This document shows, piece after piece, positions 9,474-18,001 of a DNA stretch of 64,000 bases (position 1 is its first letter; every line of letters starts with the position of its first letter). Source of the DNA: Acidisoma silvae (GTDB lineage Bacteria > Pseudomonadota > Alphaproteobacteria > Acetobacterales > Acetobacteraceae); NCBI RefSeq assembly GCF_020618775.1, contig NZ_JAESVB010000002.1:558001-622000 (forward strand). The letters are read 5' to 3'. Below the pieces are notes generated by a model. That model did not search any database. It worked only from the letters and a program-made list of their open reading frames with translations, and was not told the DNA's origin. The translations under genes and the position numbers were made by a program.

Positions 9474-9863
9474 ATGTCGGCCGTGGCGATTCGTGAGCCT
9501 CTAATCCGCGTGATCGCCATGCCGGCGGATACCAACCCCGCCGGCGATATCTTCGGCGGCTGGCTGCTGGCGCAGATGGACTTGGCGGCGGGCAATCTTG
9601 CTCATCGCATCGCCAAAGGTCGCTGCGTCACGGTCGCCCTTGACGGTATGGCCTTCCTGGCGCCGGTCCATGTCGGCGACGAGGTCAGCTTCTATGCCGA
9701 CCTGCTCTCCATGGGCCGGACTTCAATGAAAATCTCCGTCGAGGCCGAGCGGCGCACGCGCTATCAGGCGGAGACAGTGCCGGTGACCAAGGCCATCTTT
9801 ACCTTCGTCGCCATCGACGAAGACCGGAAGCCTCGCCCCATCAAGGACGGCGACGGGACTTAA
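9474..9863 (+). CDS. Acyl-CoA thioesterase, YciA-like hotdog fold
   Basis: The 129-aa protein has the hotdog signature MPADTNPAGDIFGGWLLAQMD, in which the Asn/Asp-Gly-Gly region binds the CoA thioester and the Asp is catalytic, and VTVALDGMAFLAPVHVGDEV in the second strand set. YciA-type enzymes hydrolyse a broad range of acyl-CoAs in the cytoplasm, probably tuning free CoA and fatty-acid pools. It begins 3 nt after the trxA stop, so it is likely cotranscribed with trxA, and it overlaps the convergent UPF0178 gene by 4 nt. Confidence 0.88.
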   Translation: MSAVAIREPLIRVIAMPADTNPAGDIFGGWLLAQMDLAAGNLAHRIAKGRCVTVALDGMAFLAPVHVGDEVSFYADLLSMGRTSMKISVEAERRTRYQAETVPVTKAIFTFVAIDEDRKPRPIKDGDGT

Positions 9864-10351
9864 AACCCTCCGGGCGGAACCATCAGGCGCCGTGCGGTTG
9901 GTTTGCGCGCGGCGTTGATGGCGGCGTCCAGCGCCGCCAGAAATTTCGAGCGGTCTTCCTTCGTCAGCCCGTCCGGGCCGCGCGTATTGGCGCCGAAGGA
10001 GCGCAGGTGCTCGGCCACTGCCCGCCCGGCCAAGGCCGTTCCGATATTATCTTCCGTCCAGTGATGCCCGCGTGACGACAGCGCCTTAGCCCCTTTGGCC
10101 AGGCAGCGCGCGGCCAGTGGAATATCGGTGGTGATGCAGACATCCCCGGCCGCGATCTGATCGGCGATCCAGTCATCCGCCACATCCGGCCCATCGGGCA
10201 CGGTGATCATTTCGACATTGGGCCGGCCCGTCGGCCGCAGCGGTCGCGATCCATTGGCGACAACGAAGACTTTGAGGGCGAGGCGGTCGGCGACGCGATA
10301 GACTTCTTCCCGAACCGGGCAGGCGTCGCCGTCTATGTAAAGAATGGTCAT
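9860..10351 (-). CDS. UPF0178 (YaiI/YqxD, DUF188) family protein
   Basis: The 163-aa product begins MTILYIDGDACPVREEVYRV and continues VFVVANGS, VPDGPDVADDWIADQ and VCITTDIPLAARCLAKGA, the complete run of conserved acidic blocks of the UPF0178 family, a PIN/NYN-like nuclease fold without an assigned substrate. Length is normal. It is convergent with the thioesterase gene (4-nt overlap) and is followed on the same strand by no close partner. A nuclease role is only inferred from fold resemblance. Confidence 0.9.
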   Translation of the reverse strand: MTILYIDGDACPVREEVYRVADRLALKVFVVANGSRPLRPTGRPNVEMITVPDGPDVADDWIADQIAAGDVCITTDIPLAARCLAKGAKALSSRGHHWTEDNIGTALAGRAVAEHLRSFGANTRGPDGLTKEDRSKFLAALDAAINAARKPTARRLMVPPGGF

Positions 10352-10402
10352 ACGGCTGATCTAGCCAGACGCAGCCCTATTCTCAAGTCGCCAAAAGAAA
10401 GC

Positions 10403-10502
10403 CGTCATCCGCGAGCGCGTCACGCGGATCTACCCGTCGGGATACCCAAACGCCGTCCGGGCGCCATGACGGGTAGATGCACGGCATGAAGCCGTGCATG
10501 AC
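10403..10502. repeat. Paired palindromic (REP/BIME-like) repeat, copy 1
   Basis: A 100-bp unit made of two inverted REP-like hairpins around a central CCCAAACG. The left hairpin pairs ATCCGCG with CGCGGAT; the right pairs TGCACGGC with GCCGTGCA around ATGAA. Related copies lie at 18881-18980 and 62084-62165, with compensatory base changes in both stems. It lies downstream of livF and could protect or terminate that transcript. Confidence 0.85.
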
Positions 10503-10523
10503 AATTAGGAGGGCAGCCAGAGC

Positions 10524-11246
10524 CTAAGCGGCTGCCACTTGCATCTCACCCAGATAGGCGTCGCGGACATGCTCATTCTCGCGCATTTCGGACGCCGGCC
10601 CTTCCAGCACCACCTGTCCAGTCTGCAAAACATAGGCGCGATGGGCGATGGACAGCGCCATGGCCGCGTTCTGCTCCACCATGAAGATGGTGACGCCCTG
10701 TCGGTTGATCTGCTGGATGATGTCGAAGGTCTGTTCCACGAAAAGCGGCGACAGGCCCATTGACGGCTCATCCATGCAGATCAGCTTCGGGCGGGCCATC
10801 AATGCCCGGCCGATGGCGACCATCTGCTGCTCGCCGCCCGACAGCGTGCCGGCCATCTGGTCCCGGCGCTCCTTCACGCGCGGGAACAGGGAATAGACCC
10901 GCTCCAGATCTTGATCGAAATCAGCGCCACGCTTGCGCGTGAAGGCACCCATTTCCAGATTCTCGAAGACCGTCATGCGCGGAAACAGCCGGCGCGCTTC
11001 CAGCACCGGCGCGATGCCGCGCTTCACCCGCTCGGCGGTCGGCAGCCGGTCGATGCGCTCGCCCTCGAAGATCACCTCGCCCGAGGTCGGCCGCACGATG
11101 CCCATGATGGTCTTCATGGTGGTGGACTTGCCGCAGGCATTGCCGCCCAGCAGGCAGATGATCTCGCCCGCGCCCAGGTTGTAATTGACGTTCTTCAGGA
11201 CGTGCAGGTCGCCGTAGTACGTATTGACGTTGCGAAACTCAAGCAT
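10524..11246 (-). CDS. livF: Branched-chain amino acid-type ABC transporter ATPase (LivF)
   Basis: Second ATPase of a Liv/HAAT-type importer, about 240 aa from the ATG at 11246, which overlaps the upstream stop as ATGCTTGA. Visible motifs are LLGGNACGKSTTMKTIMG (Walker A, with an unusual Asn-Ala-Cys in place of Asn-Gly-Ala), TLSGGEQQMVAIGRAL (signature) and LICMDEPSMGLSP (Walker B). A longer TTG-initiated form is possible but has no benefit. It energises the import of amino acids or related amides with the fused LivM-LivG protein and LivH, and is the last gene of the minus-strand transport run. Confidence 0.93.
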   Translation of the reverse strand: MLEFRNVNTYYGDLHVLKNVNYNLGAGEIICLLGGNACGKSTTMKTIMGIVRPTSGEVIFEGERIDRLPTAERVKRGIAPVLEARRLFPRMTVFENLEMGAFTRKRGADFDQDLERVYSLFPRVKERRDQMAGTLSGGEQQMVAIGRALMARPKLICMDEPSMGLSPLFVEQTFDIIQQINRQGVTIFMVEQNAAMALSIAHRAYVLQTGQVVLEGPASEMRENEHVRDAYLGEMQVAAA

Positions 11247-13323
11247 GAGCGGCAGCCCCCCGGCCAAGATAGGCTTCCAGAACCTGTTCGTTTTTACGCA
11301 CCTCGTCGGCCGGGCCTTCCGTCAGCTTCTCGCCATGGTCGAGGACGATGACCTTGTCGGCGATGCGCGTGACGACATCGAGCTTGTGCTCGATGATCAG
11401 CACCGTCAGGCCGAGCGCGTGAAGCCCCTTGATCTGCTCGGCGAGTTCCAGGGATTCGGAGGTGTTCATGCCCGCCGTCGGCTCATCCAGCAGCAGCAGC
11501 TTGGGTTTGGAGGCCAGCGCGCGGGAAATTTCGACACGCCGGCGATTGGCGTAGGACAGGCCCACCACCGTCTGGCCCAGACGCGGCATCAGGCGGTTGC
11601 CGAAGATCTTCGCGATCTCGATTACCCAGTCTCGTCCCGCCGCCTCTTCCGTCAGTTTCTTGGGGGAGCGGAAGACGGCGGAGAAAGGCCCGGCCTTCAG
11701 CCGCGCATGCAGGCCAACCATGATATTTTCGGCAACCGTCAGCGTCGTGAAGAGACGGATATTCTGGAAGGTGCGGGCAATGCCCGTCTTCAGAATCTGG
11801 TCGGACCGCAGACCCAGGATTTCATTGCCCTGGAACAGGATACTGCCCTCACCCGCCCGCACCAGACCGGTGATGGTATTGAACAGCGTCGATTTGCCGG
11901 ACCCGTTGGGTCCGATGACGGCCACCACGCTGCCGGCCGGCACGGTGATATTGACTTTGTTGAGCGCAACCAGACCGCCGAAGCGCACCGTCAGGTCGTT
12001 GATTTCCAGCATCGGCACCGCGCCGGGCTCGTGGATATAGCCTTCGCCGCCGATCTGGCTGAGCGTCACATCCTCGGCCCGCACATGGGTCTGCACGGTC
12101 GCATGCTGCTGCTCGAAGGACAGCGCCCGCTGGCGCCGGTTGGCCGGAATCAGGCCTTCACGGCGATACAGCATCATGATGACGAGGATGATGCCGAAGA
12201 TCAGCTCGCTCGCCTGGGTCAGGTCGATCGAACTCAGATAGTTGTTGTGGATGCTGTCGCCGAAGGCGTTCACCCATTGCGTCAGGTCGCCCAGGAACCA
12301 GGACTGCAACAGCTGCAGCGCGACGGCGCCCAGCACCACGCCCCAGACGCTGCCCAAGCCGCCCAGCACGACCATGACCAGGATCATGATGGAGACGGGG
12401 AAGCCGAACATATCCGGCGTCGCCGTCTGTAGCTTGGCGACATAGAAGGTGCCGGCCATGCCGGCGAAGGCTGCGCCCAGGCCGAAGGCCAGCAGCTTGA
12501 AGCGCGTCAGATTGATGCCCATGGCACCGGCCGCGATTTCGTCGTCGCGGATCGCCATCCAGGCGCGGCCGATACGGCTTTCCCGCAGGCGCGTGCTGGC
12601 GAAGATCAGGAAAGCAACGACGCCGATGCCGACATAATAATAGGGCGTCGCATCGATGCCGAATTTGTAGCTGAACAGCGTCGGGCTCGCGATGCCGTTC
12701 AGCCCGGCGGCGCCATTCGTCAGCCCCGTCCAGTTGCGCGCCACGATCGGCACGATCTCACCGAAGCCGAGCGTGACGATGGCGAGGTAGTCGCCGCGCA
12801 GACGCAGGGTCGGCGCGCCGAACAGGATGCCGAAGAAGGCGGAGATGACGCCCGAGATCGGCAGCATCAGCCAGAAGGAGACGGTGAAATGAACCAGTGC
12901 ATGGTCGTTCTGCACCACCTTCTGCACTAGGCCGAGCGCCGCGAAGGGTACCCAGAAACCGCTCCAGTCCGGAGTGATCTGCCAGGAGGTCAGAATGCCA
13001 TAGGCATAGGCGCCAATGGCGAAGAAGGCGGCATAGCCGAGGTCGAGCAGGCCGCAGAAGCCGACGACGATATTGAGGCCCAGGGCAAGGGCCGCATAGG
13101 CCGCCGCGTTGCCGGCGGCATCGATATTGGCCTGGTCACCGGTAATGACCGGAAACAGCACGGCCAGCACCGCCAACAGCACGATGGACCCGGTACGGAC
13201 GGCCGGCTTGTCGAAAGGCGCCGTCAGCCAGCGCCATTTGGCGGGCGGTGCCTGAACCGTCGGCAGCGCATTGGTATTCTCATGTCCCGGCTTGGCATCG
13301 GGGGGCGCGGTTGTCGTATCCAT
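11239..13323 (-). CDS. Fused LivM permease-LivG ATPase of a Liv-type ABC importer
   Basis: The 694-aa product joins two subunits normally made separately. Residues about 35-370 are a LivM-type permease with repeated hydrophobic helices and the GLNIVVGFCGLLDLGYAAFF block. A linker of roughly 60 residues leads to residues 438-694, a LivG-type ATPase with Walker A IGPNGSGKST (about 468) and LLLLDEPTAGMN. The start at ATG 13323 has AAGGAGAT nine bases upstream. It follows livH by 14 nt and overlaps livF by 8 nt. Fusion fixes 1:1 stoichiometry of the permease and one ATPase. Substrate is unproved; proximity to pyrimidine catabolism suggests amino- or ureido-acids. Confidence 0.92.
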   Translation of the reverse strand: MDTTTAPPDAKPGHENTNALPTVQAPPAKWRWLTAPFDKPAVRTGSIVLLAVLAVLFPVITGDQANIDAAGNAAAYAALALGLNIVVGFCGLLDLGYAAFFAIGAYAYGILTSWQITPDWSGFWVPFAALGLVQKVVQNDHALVHFTVSFWLMLPISGVISAFFGILFGAPTLRLRGDYLAIVTLGFGEIVPIVARNWTGLTNGAAGLNGIASPTLFSYKFGIDATPYYYVGIGVVAFLIFASTRLRESRIGRAWMAIRDDEIAAGAMGINLTRFKLLAFGLGAAFAGMAGTFYVAKLQTATPDMFGFPVSIMILVMVVLGGLGSVWGVVLGAVALQLLQSWFLGDLTQWVNAFGDSIHNNYLSSIDLTQASELIFGIILVIMMLYRREGLIPANRRQRALSFEQQHATVQTHVRAEDVTLSQIGGEGYIHEPGAVPMLEINDLTVRFGGLVALNKVNITVPAGSVVAVIGPNGSGKSTLFNTITGLVRAGEGSILFQGNEILGLRSDQILKTGIARTFQNIRLFTTLTVAENIMVGLHARLKAGPFSAVFRSPKKLTEEAAGRDWVIEIAKIFGNRLMPRLGQTVVGLSYANRRRVEISRALASKPKLLLLDEPTAGMNTSESLELAEQIKGLHALGLTVLIIEHKLDVVTRIADKVIVLDHGEKLTEGPADEVRKNEQVLEAYLGRGAAAHA

Positions 13324-13337
13324 GGACCCGATCTCCT

Positions 13338-14267
13338 TCAGGACTTGGTGGGCGCAAGGCGCCCGAGCAGGCCGGCAGGGCGGCAGACCAGAACCAGGAC
13401 GAGGAGGGAGAAGATGATGACGTCGGCCCATTTGGCGCCGATATACTGGCCGGCCATGGCTTCGATCAGGCCGATGAGCAGGCCGCCGATCATGGCGCCG
13501 GGAATATTGCCGATGCCGCCCAGAACGGCCGCCGTGAAGGCGCGCAGGCCGGCCGTGAAGCCGATGCCGAAATTGGTGAAGTTGTAATAGAGGCCGAAGA
13601 TGAATCCGGCGGCGCCGGCCAGGGCCGAGCCCAGGAAGAAGGCCGTCATGATGACGCGGTTGACGTCCACGCCCATCATCAGCGCGGCATCCGGGTCCTG
13701 CGCGGTGGCGCGCATTGCCTTACCCAGCTTGCTGCGCTGGACGAAGAAATAGAGCCCGCCCATCAGCACGGCCGACAAGGCCCAGATGATGAACTGAAAG
13801 ACCGTGATCTGTGCGGTGCCGATATGGAGCGCGACCGATGGAATGGGATTCGGGAAGTTCTTTGTATTCGCCCCCATGGTCAGCATGACGACGTTCGACA
13901 GAACGTAGGACACGCCGATGGTGGTGATCATCGCCATCGGCCCCTGCACCCCGCGCAGCGGTCTCAAGGCCAGTCTTTCGATTCCAACGCCCAACATGCC
14001 GCACGCGATCATGGTGACGGCCAGGGTCACCACCAGCACGCCGACCAGCGGAAAACCGTGCAGCAGCACCGTCTGCCCGCTGAGGCCGAACAGGCTGAGC
14101 ACGCCCATCGCGACAAAAGAGCCGATCATAAAAACATTGAAATGGGAGAAATTGATCAGCTCCATGATTCCGTAAACAATCGTGAAGCCAAGGGCGAGCA
14201 AAGCATACATCGCGCCCAGGCTGAGACCGTTGACGAATTGCTGGAGAAGGAGATCGAAGGAGGACAT
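13338..14267 (-). CDS. livH: Liv-type ABC transporter permease (LivH)
   Basis: A 309-aa inner-membrane permease with the LivH opening LLLQQFVNGLSLGAMYALLA, the GIMELINFSHF block, and the transmission-loop motif ALRAFTAAVLGGIGNIPGAM that contacts the ATPases. About eight hydrophobic segments are visible. The start chosen is MSSFDLLLQQF at 14267; a longer reading frame upstream lacks homology and runs through a terminator hairpin. It pairs with the LivM half of the downstream fusion protein. Confidence 0.93.
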   Translation of the reverse strand: MSSFDLLLQQFVNGLSLGAMYALLALGFTIVYGIMELINFSHFNVFMIGSFVAMGVLSLFGLSGQTVLLHGFPLVGVLVVTLAVTMIACGMLGVGIERLALRPLRGVQGPMAMITTIGVSYVLSNVVMLTMGANTKNFPNPIPSVALHIGTAQITVFQFIIWALSAVLMGGLYFFVQRSKLGKAMRATAQDPDAALMMGVDVNRVIMTAFFLGSALAGAAGFIFGLYYNFTNFGIGFTAGLRAFTAAVLGGIGNIPGAMIGGLLIGLIEAMAGQYIGAKWADVIIFSLLVLVLVCRPAGLLGRLAPTKS

Positions 14268-14435
14268 TCTTAAAAGATCCCGGCTCTCAACAGAAATTTC
14301 TAAGGTGAATCGCAGGCAATGCCGTCTCGTTCCCCAGCGCTGGCAGCATGAATGCTGGCGGGCTGTCTGACGGAATGGATGCGCGACACGGGAAGGGATA
14401 CAGCACCGCATTGCCGGACCGTGAAGCACCTGAAG

Positions 14436-14467
14436 AGAAAGGGTGTCCCGGCACGGGACACCCTTTC
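14436..14467 (-). terminator. Hairpin between the binding-protein gene and livH
   Basis: A 14-bp perfect stem (GAAAGGGTGTCCCG paired with its complement, loop GCA) sits 15 nt after the stop of the substrate-binding protein gene, followed on the minus strand by a pyrimidine-rich TCTTC. It probably ends or attenuates transcription so that the binding protein is made in excess of livH and the downstream subunits. Confidence 0.75.
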
Positions 14468-14481
14468 TTATGCAAGGCCAA

Positions 14482-15723
14482 TCAGCTCTGCGGCGCGACG
14501 CCGATGTATTTGAACTGATGGTTGGCGTCATCCAGCGGATATTTCGGATCGTGGGTGATCTGGAACACGCTGACGACGCGCTGCTTCACATCGCCATACT
14601 GATCGAAGGACACCGTGCCCTGCAGCGTATCGACGGAGGAGCTGGCAATAGCCGCACGCACGTTCTCGCGGTTCGGCTGCTTGCCTTCGGCAATCACCTT
14701 CTTCAGCGCAGCAAGGATCACCAGCACGCCATCATAGGCGGTGATGGCATAGTCATCCGGGGCTTCGTTGAAGGCGGAGGTGTATTCGTTCAGCCAGTTC
14801 GCAATCTTCGGGTCGTCGGCGACATGGGGGGAGGCATTGGTAACATACCAGCCTTCGGCCGCCGGGAAGCCGTCACCCGTCGTGATGTCCGGCGTATAGA
14901 TGCCGTCACCGCCACCCTTCTTGATCGTCGGCACGATGGCGTAAGCCTGCTTCACCAGCTTCACGCCGGCATTGCTGACACCACCGTAATAGAGCGAGGA
15001 GGCATTCAGCGACTTGATCTTGGTCAGAACGGCCGAATAGTCGGATGCGGTCGGGTCAAGACGGTCACGGCCGAGAACCTTCAGGCCCTTGGCTTCCGCC
15101 TGCTTCTGGAAGGCGTCCGCCAGGCCGACGCCATAGGCGCCGCTGTCGTCAAGGATATAGACATCCTTCACACCGAGAGTCTCGGCATAGAAATTCGCCA
15201 TGTTCGGACCCTGGAAGGCGTCCGTCGTGACGGTGCGGAAGAAGGTCGGCTTGCCGCTCGGCATATACTGCGCGGCGAATTGCGGGTTGGTCAGATCCGG
15301 ATTGGTCGCCGACGGCGTGACCATCGACACATTGCCTTCGGACAGGATCGGCGCCATCGCCTTGGCGGAGCCGCTCATTTCCGGTCCGATCGCGGCCAGC
15401 ACGTGCTCGTTAGAAACGAACTTGCGGGCATTGGTCGCGGCCTGCGCCGGGTCGTATTGGCCAGCCGTTGCCGTCGCATCGTTCAGCACCAGCGGCTTCA
15501 GCGTGTAGCCGGGGAATTCGTTTGAATCATTGGCCTGCTGAATACCCAGCAGCGCGCCGTTCATGATGCGCTTCGCACCGGCGGCATCCGCACCCGTGAT
15601 GGGCAGGTTGATGCCGATGATGATGGTCTTGCTGTCCGCCGCCTGGGCGCCGCGCGGCAGGCCGAACGCGGCCCCCAATGCGGTACCTGCAAGAAGGGTC
15701 GCCGCAGAACGTCTCGTAATCAT
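14482..15723 (-). CDS. Liv-type ABC transporter periplasmic substrate-binding protein
   Basis: A 413-aa secreted protein. The N-terminus MITRRSAATLLAGTALGAAF has a twin-arginine-like motif and a hydrophobic core, with cleavage likely after GAQA. The mature part starts TIIIGINLPITGADA, the standard first strand of type-I periplasmic binding proteins of the LivK family. The ATG at 15723 is preceded by AGGAG. It probably captures an amino acid, amide or ureido compound and delivers it to LivH/LivMG/LivF, encoded immediately downstream past a terminator hairpin. The ligand cannot be read from the sequence. Confidence 0.88.
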   Translation of the reverse strand: MITRRSAATLLAGTALGAAFGLPRGAQAADSKTIIIGINLPITGADAAGAKRIMNGALLGIQQANDSNEFPGYTLKPLVLNDATATAGQYDPAQAATNARKFVSNEHVLAAIGPEMSGSAKAMAPILSEGNVSMVTPSATNPDLTNPQFAAQYMPSGKPTFFRTVTTDAFQGPNMANFYAETLGVKDVYILDDSGAYGVGLADAFQKQAEAKGLKVLGRDRLDPTASDYSAVLTKIKSLNASSLYYGGVSNAGVKLVKQAYAIVPTIKKGGGDGIYTPDITTGDGFPAAEGWYVTNASPHVADDPKIANWLNEYTSAFNEAPDDYAITAYDGVLVILAALKKVIAEGKQPNRENVRAAIASSSVDTLQGTVSFDQYGDVKQRVVSVFQITHDPKYPLDDANHQFKYIGVAPQS

Positions 15724-15862
15724 CGATAGATCTCCTAGATCAGAACTTGCGCGCTGTGTGAGGGCCGAGGCACGACGCTGCCTGACACAAGCAAGCATCG
15801 CGCCACGGGAGAAGTCCAGACAGAAAATAACGCTGCGGTGAAACCGCCTCGTTGGTCAAGCC

Positions 15863-16903
15863 TTAGCTTTTAAAGGCTTTATCCCAAACCGCCCGGCTAT
15901 AGGCGCCATCGGGTTGTTTTGTGATCACAGGTGTGGACTTGCTAGACAGAAGTTCGTCGACCGTCCGGGCATAATCCGCAGTTTGCAGATAGCCCCAGGG
16001 AGAAGTTCCCAGCAGCTTGACGATGCCCGCGACCATGCGGGCCTGATGTTGCTTCGTCAAGACACCGGCGGTATCGGCGGCGAGCAGGATCTGAACCGCT
16101 TCGGCCTGATGCGCGGCCGCATAGTCCCAGCCTTCCTTGGACGCCTTCAGGAAGCGGGCGAGCCTGTCCACTTTTGCCGGGTCACCCAAGGAAGACTGCA
16201 AGACATAAAGACCGTCTTCAAGCGTCGCCACATGCTCGGCCTGATACTTGAAGACAAGAAGCTGTGCGGGCTGCATGCCGGCTTCGATCAACTGCCAGTA
16301 TTCATTATAGCTCATGGTCGAGATACAGGCGGCCTGCTTCTGCAGCAGCGGATCGACATTGAATCCCTGCTTCAGCACCGTCACGTCCGGATGCGCGCCG
16401 TCCGTGCTGTAGCCGAGCTTGGCCATCCAGGACAGGAAGGGATATTCATTGCCCGAGAACCAGACGCCCAGCGTTTTGCCTTTGAAATCGGCCGGCGTCT
16501 TGATGCCGCTATCCTTGCGGCAGGTCAGTTCCATGCCAGAATTCTGGAAGACCTGCGCGATATTGACGATGGGCACACCCTTCTCGCGCGTGGCCAAGGC
16601 CGAGGGCATCCAGTCGATCACGACATCGGCGCCGCCACCGGCCAGAACCTGATCGGGGTTGATGTCTGGCCCGCCCGGCTTGATCGTCAGGTCAAGATTT
16701 TCGGCCTTGTAGAAGCCTTTTGCCAAGGCCACGTAATAGCCCACGAACTGGCCCTGCGTGACCCATTTCAGCTGCAGGCTGAGCGGATCGGCCGCCTGAG
16801 CGGCAGACGCGGTCAAGGGCGCGGTCGTCGCCAAAGCCCCCAGGCCAAGAACAAAGGCCGCGCCGACCCCGAACAGGAAGCGGCGCATTGGTTGTCGCAT
16901 CAT
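15863..16903 (-). CDS. NMT1/THI5-like ABC transporter substrate-binding protein
   Basis: About 346 aa with a Sec signal peptide (hydrophobic residues 8-30, cleavage after ASAAQA). The mature part begins LSLQLKWVTQGQFVGYYVAL, the signature of NMT1/THI5-like (SsuA/ThiY superfamily) binding proteins that carry thiamine-pyrimidine, riboflavin or other pyrimidine-like ligands. Two ATGs (16903 and 16900) follow a GGGGGG stretch. It lies in line with two permeases, an ATPase and the pyrimidine-degrading enzymes, so a pyrimidine, hydantoin or ureido ligand is the best guess. That assignment rests on context. Confidence 0.85.
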   Translation of the reverse strand: MMRQPMRRFLFGVGAAFVLGLGALATTAPLTASAAQAADPLSLQLKWVTQGQFVGYYVALAKGFYKAENLDLTIKPGGPDINPDQVLAGGGADVVIDWMPSALATREKGVPIVNIAQVFQNSGMELTCRKDSGIKTPADFKGKTLGVWFSGNEYPFLSWMAKLGYSTDGAHPDVTVLKQGFNVDPLLQKQAACISTMSYNEYWQLIEAGMQPAQLLVFKYQAEHVATLEDGLYVLQSSLGDPAKVDRLARFLKASKEGWDYAAAHQAEAVQILLAADTAGVLTKQHQARMVAGIVKLLGTSPWGYLQTADYARTVDELLSSKSTPVITKQPDGAYSRAVWDKAFKS

Positions 16904-17044
16904 GATCCCCCCGATATGGCATTCGCCGCAGTGAAGCAGCAATCACCGGCCAAAGCAGCAAGATTGATGCCGCAGAACACTGATCAGGCGGAATTAAATC
17001 GGCAAGAAACGGTTCTATCGTTACAGCAGCGTCGCGACTGACGC

Positions 17045-18001
17045 TCAAGAACGGCGAGCGCCACGTATCGAGGGATGCCAGAAGGTCACAACCCGCTCGA
17101 TCGCCGCGATCAGCACGAAGGCGGCGCAGCCCGTCACCGCCGCCACCACGATGGTCGCCCAGACGATATCGAGGTTCATGCGCGCGGCTTCGGTGGAAAT
17201 GCGGAACCCCATGCCGCGCGTCGGCGTGCCGAAGAACTCGGCCACCACAGCACCGATCAGCGCCAAAGTCGCATTCAGCTTCAAGGCATTGAAAATCATC
17301 GGCATGGCCACCGGCAGACGCAGGTGCCGCAGCGTCTGCCAATAGCCGGCGGCATAGGTCTGCATCAGGTCCCGCTCCATGGCGTCCGTTGAGGCAAGCC
17401 CTGCCCGCGTATTAACCAGCATCGGGAAGACGGTCATAAGCACCACGACCGCTGCCTTGGACTGCCAGCCGAAGCCGAACCACATCACCATGATCGGCGC
17501 GATGCCGATAATGGGCAAAGCGCTGATAAGATTGCCGAGCGGCGTCAGCCCCCGTTGCAGAAAGGGCGAGCGGTCGATGGCCAGCGCCAGCAGAAAGCCG
17601 CTGCCGCAGCCCATCGCATAGCCTGCCAGCACGGCATGCAGCACCGTCTGGACGAAATCCGCCCAGAGCATCGGAAGGTGATGGCCGATCGCGAGTGCGA
17701 TAGCCGAAGGCGGCGGTAGAATGACGAAGGGTACATGCAGCCCCACCACCAGCATTTCCCACAGCCACAGCATCAGCAGGCCGAACAGAACCGGGGACGC
17801 CATACCATCGGCGCGGTCATTGCCGCGCGCAAACAGCGACAGGCCGGCCAGCACCAGCACCAGTGCCACGCCCGCCGTGATCCAGGGCAGATTACCGAAA
17901 TTCCGCAGCGAGATGCGTGACAGCGTACAGAACAGCAGCCCGGCGGCCGCCATCATCCATTGCGCGCCCGCCCGCGACTCCCCGGTCGCACTGCCGTTCA
18001 C
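17045..18001 (-). CDS. ABC transporter permease (SsuC/TauC-like), second of a pair
   Basis: A 318-aa integral membrane protein. After two N-terminal hydrophobic segments comes the BPD_transp_1 core, with the EAA-like segment GYWQTLRHLRLPVAMPMIFNALK where the ATPase docks. The start is a GTG at 18001 overlapping the upstream TGA (GTGA); a longer frame exists but has no homology. With the preceding permease it forms the channel of the importer whose ATPase is at 19000 and binding protein at 15863. The N-terminal extension of about 60 residues before the usual core is slightly unusual. Confidence 0.87.
   Translation of the reverse strand: MNGSATGESRAGAQWMMAAAGLLFCTLSRISLRNFGNLPWITAGVALVLVLAGLSLFARGNDRADGMASPVLFGLLMLWLWEMLVVGLHVPFVILPPPSAIALAIGHHLPMLWADFVQTVLHAVLAGYAMGCGSGFLLALAIDRSPFLQRGLTPLGNLISALPIIGIAPIMVMWFGFGWQSKAAVVVLMTVFPMLVNTRAGLASTDAMERDLMQTYAAGYWQTLRHLRLPVAMPMIFNALKLNATLALIGAVVAEFFGTPTRGMGFRISTEAARMNLDIVWATIVVAAVTGCAAFVLIAAIERVVTFWHPSIRGARRS

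Noticed and set aside
10911-14273. Long open frames on the plus strand through the liv genes
   Set aside because: They are antisense shadows of high-GC coding sequence; the minus-strand frames show clear transporter motifs.
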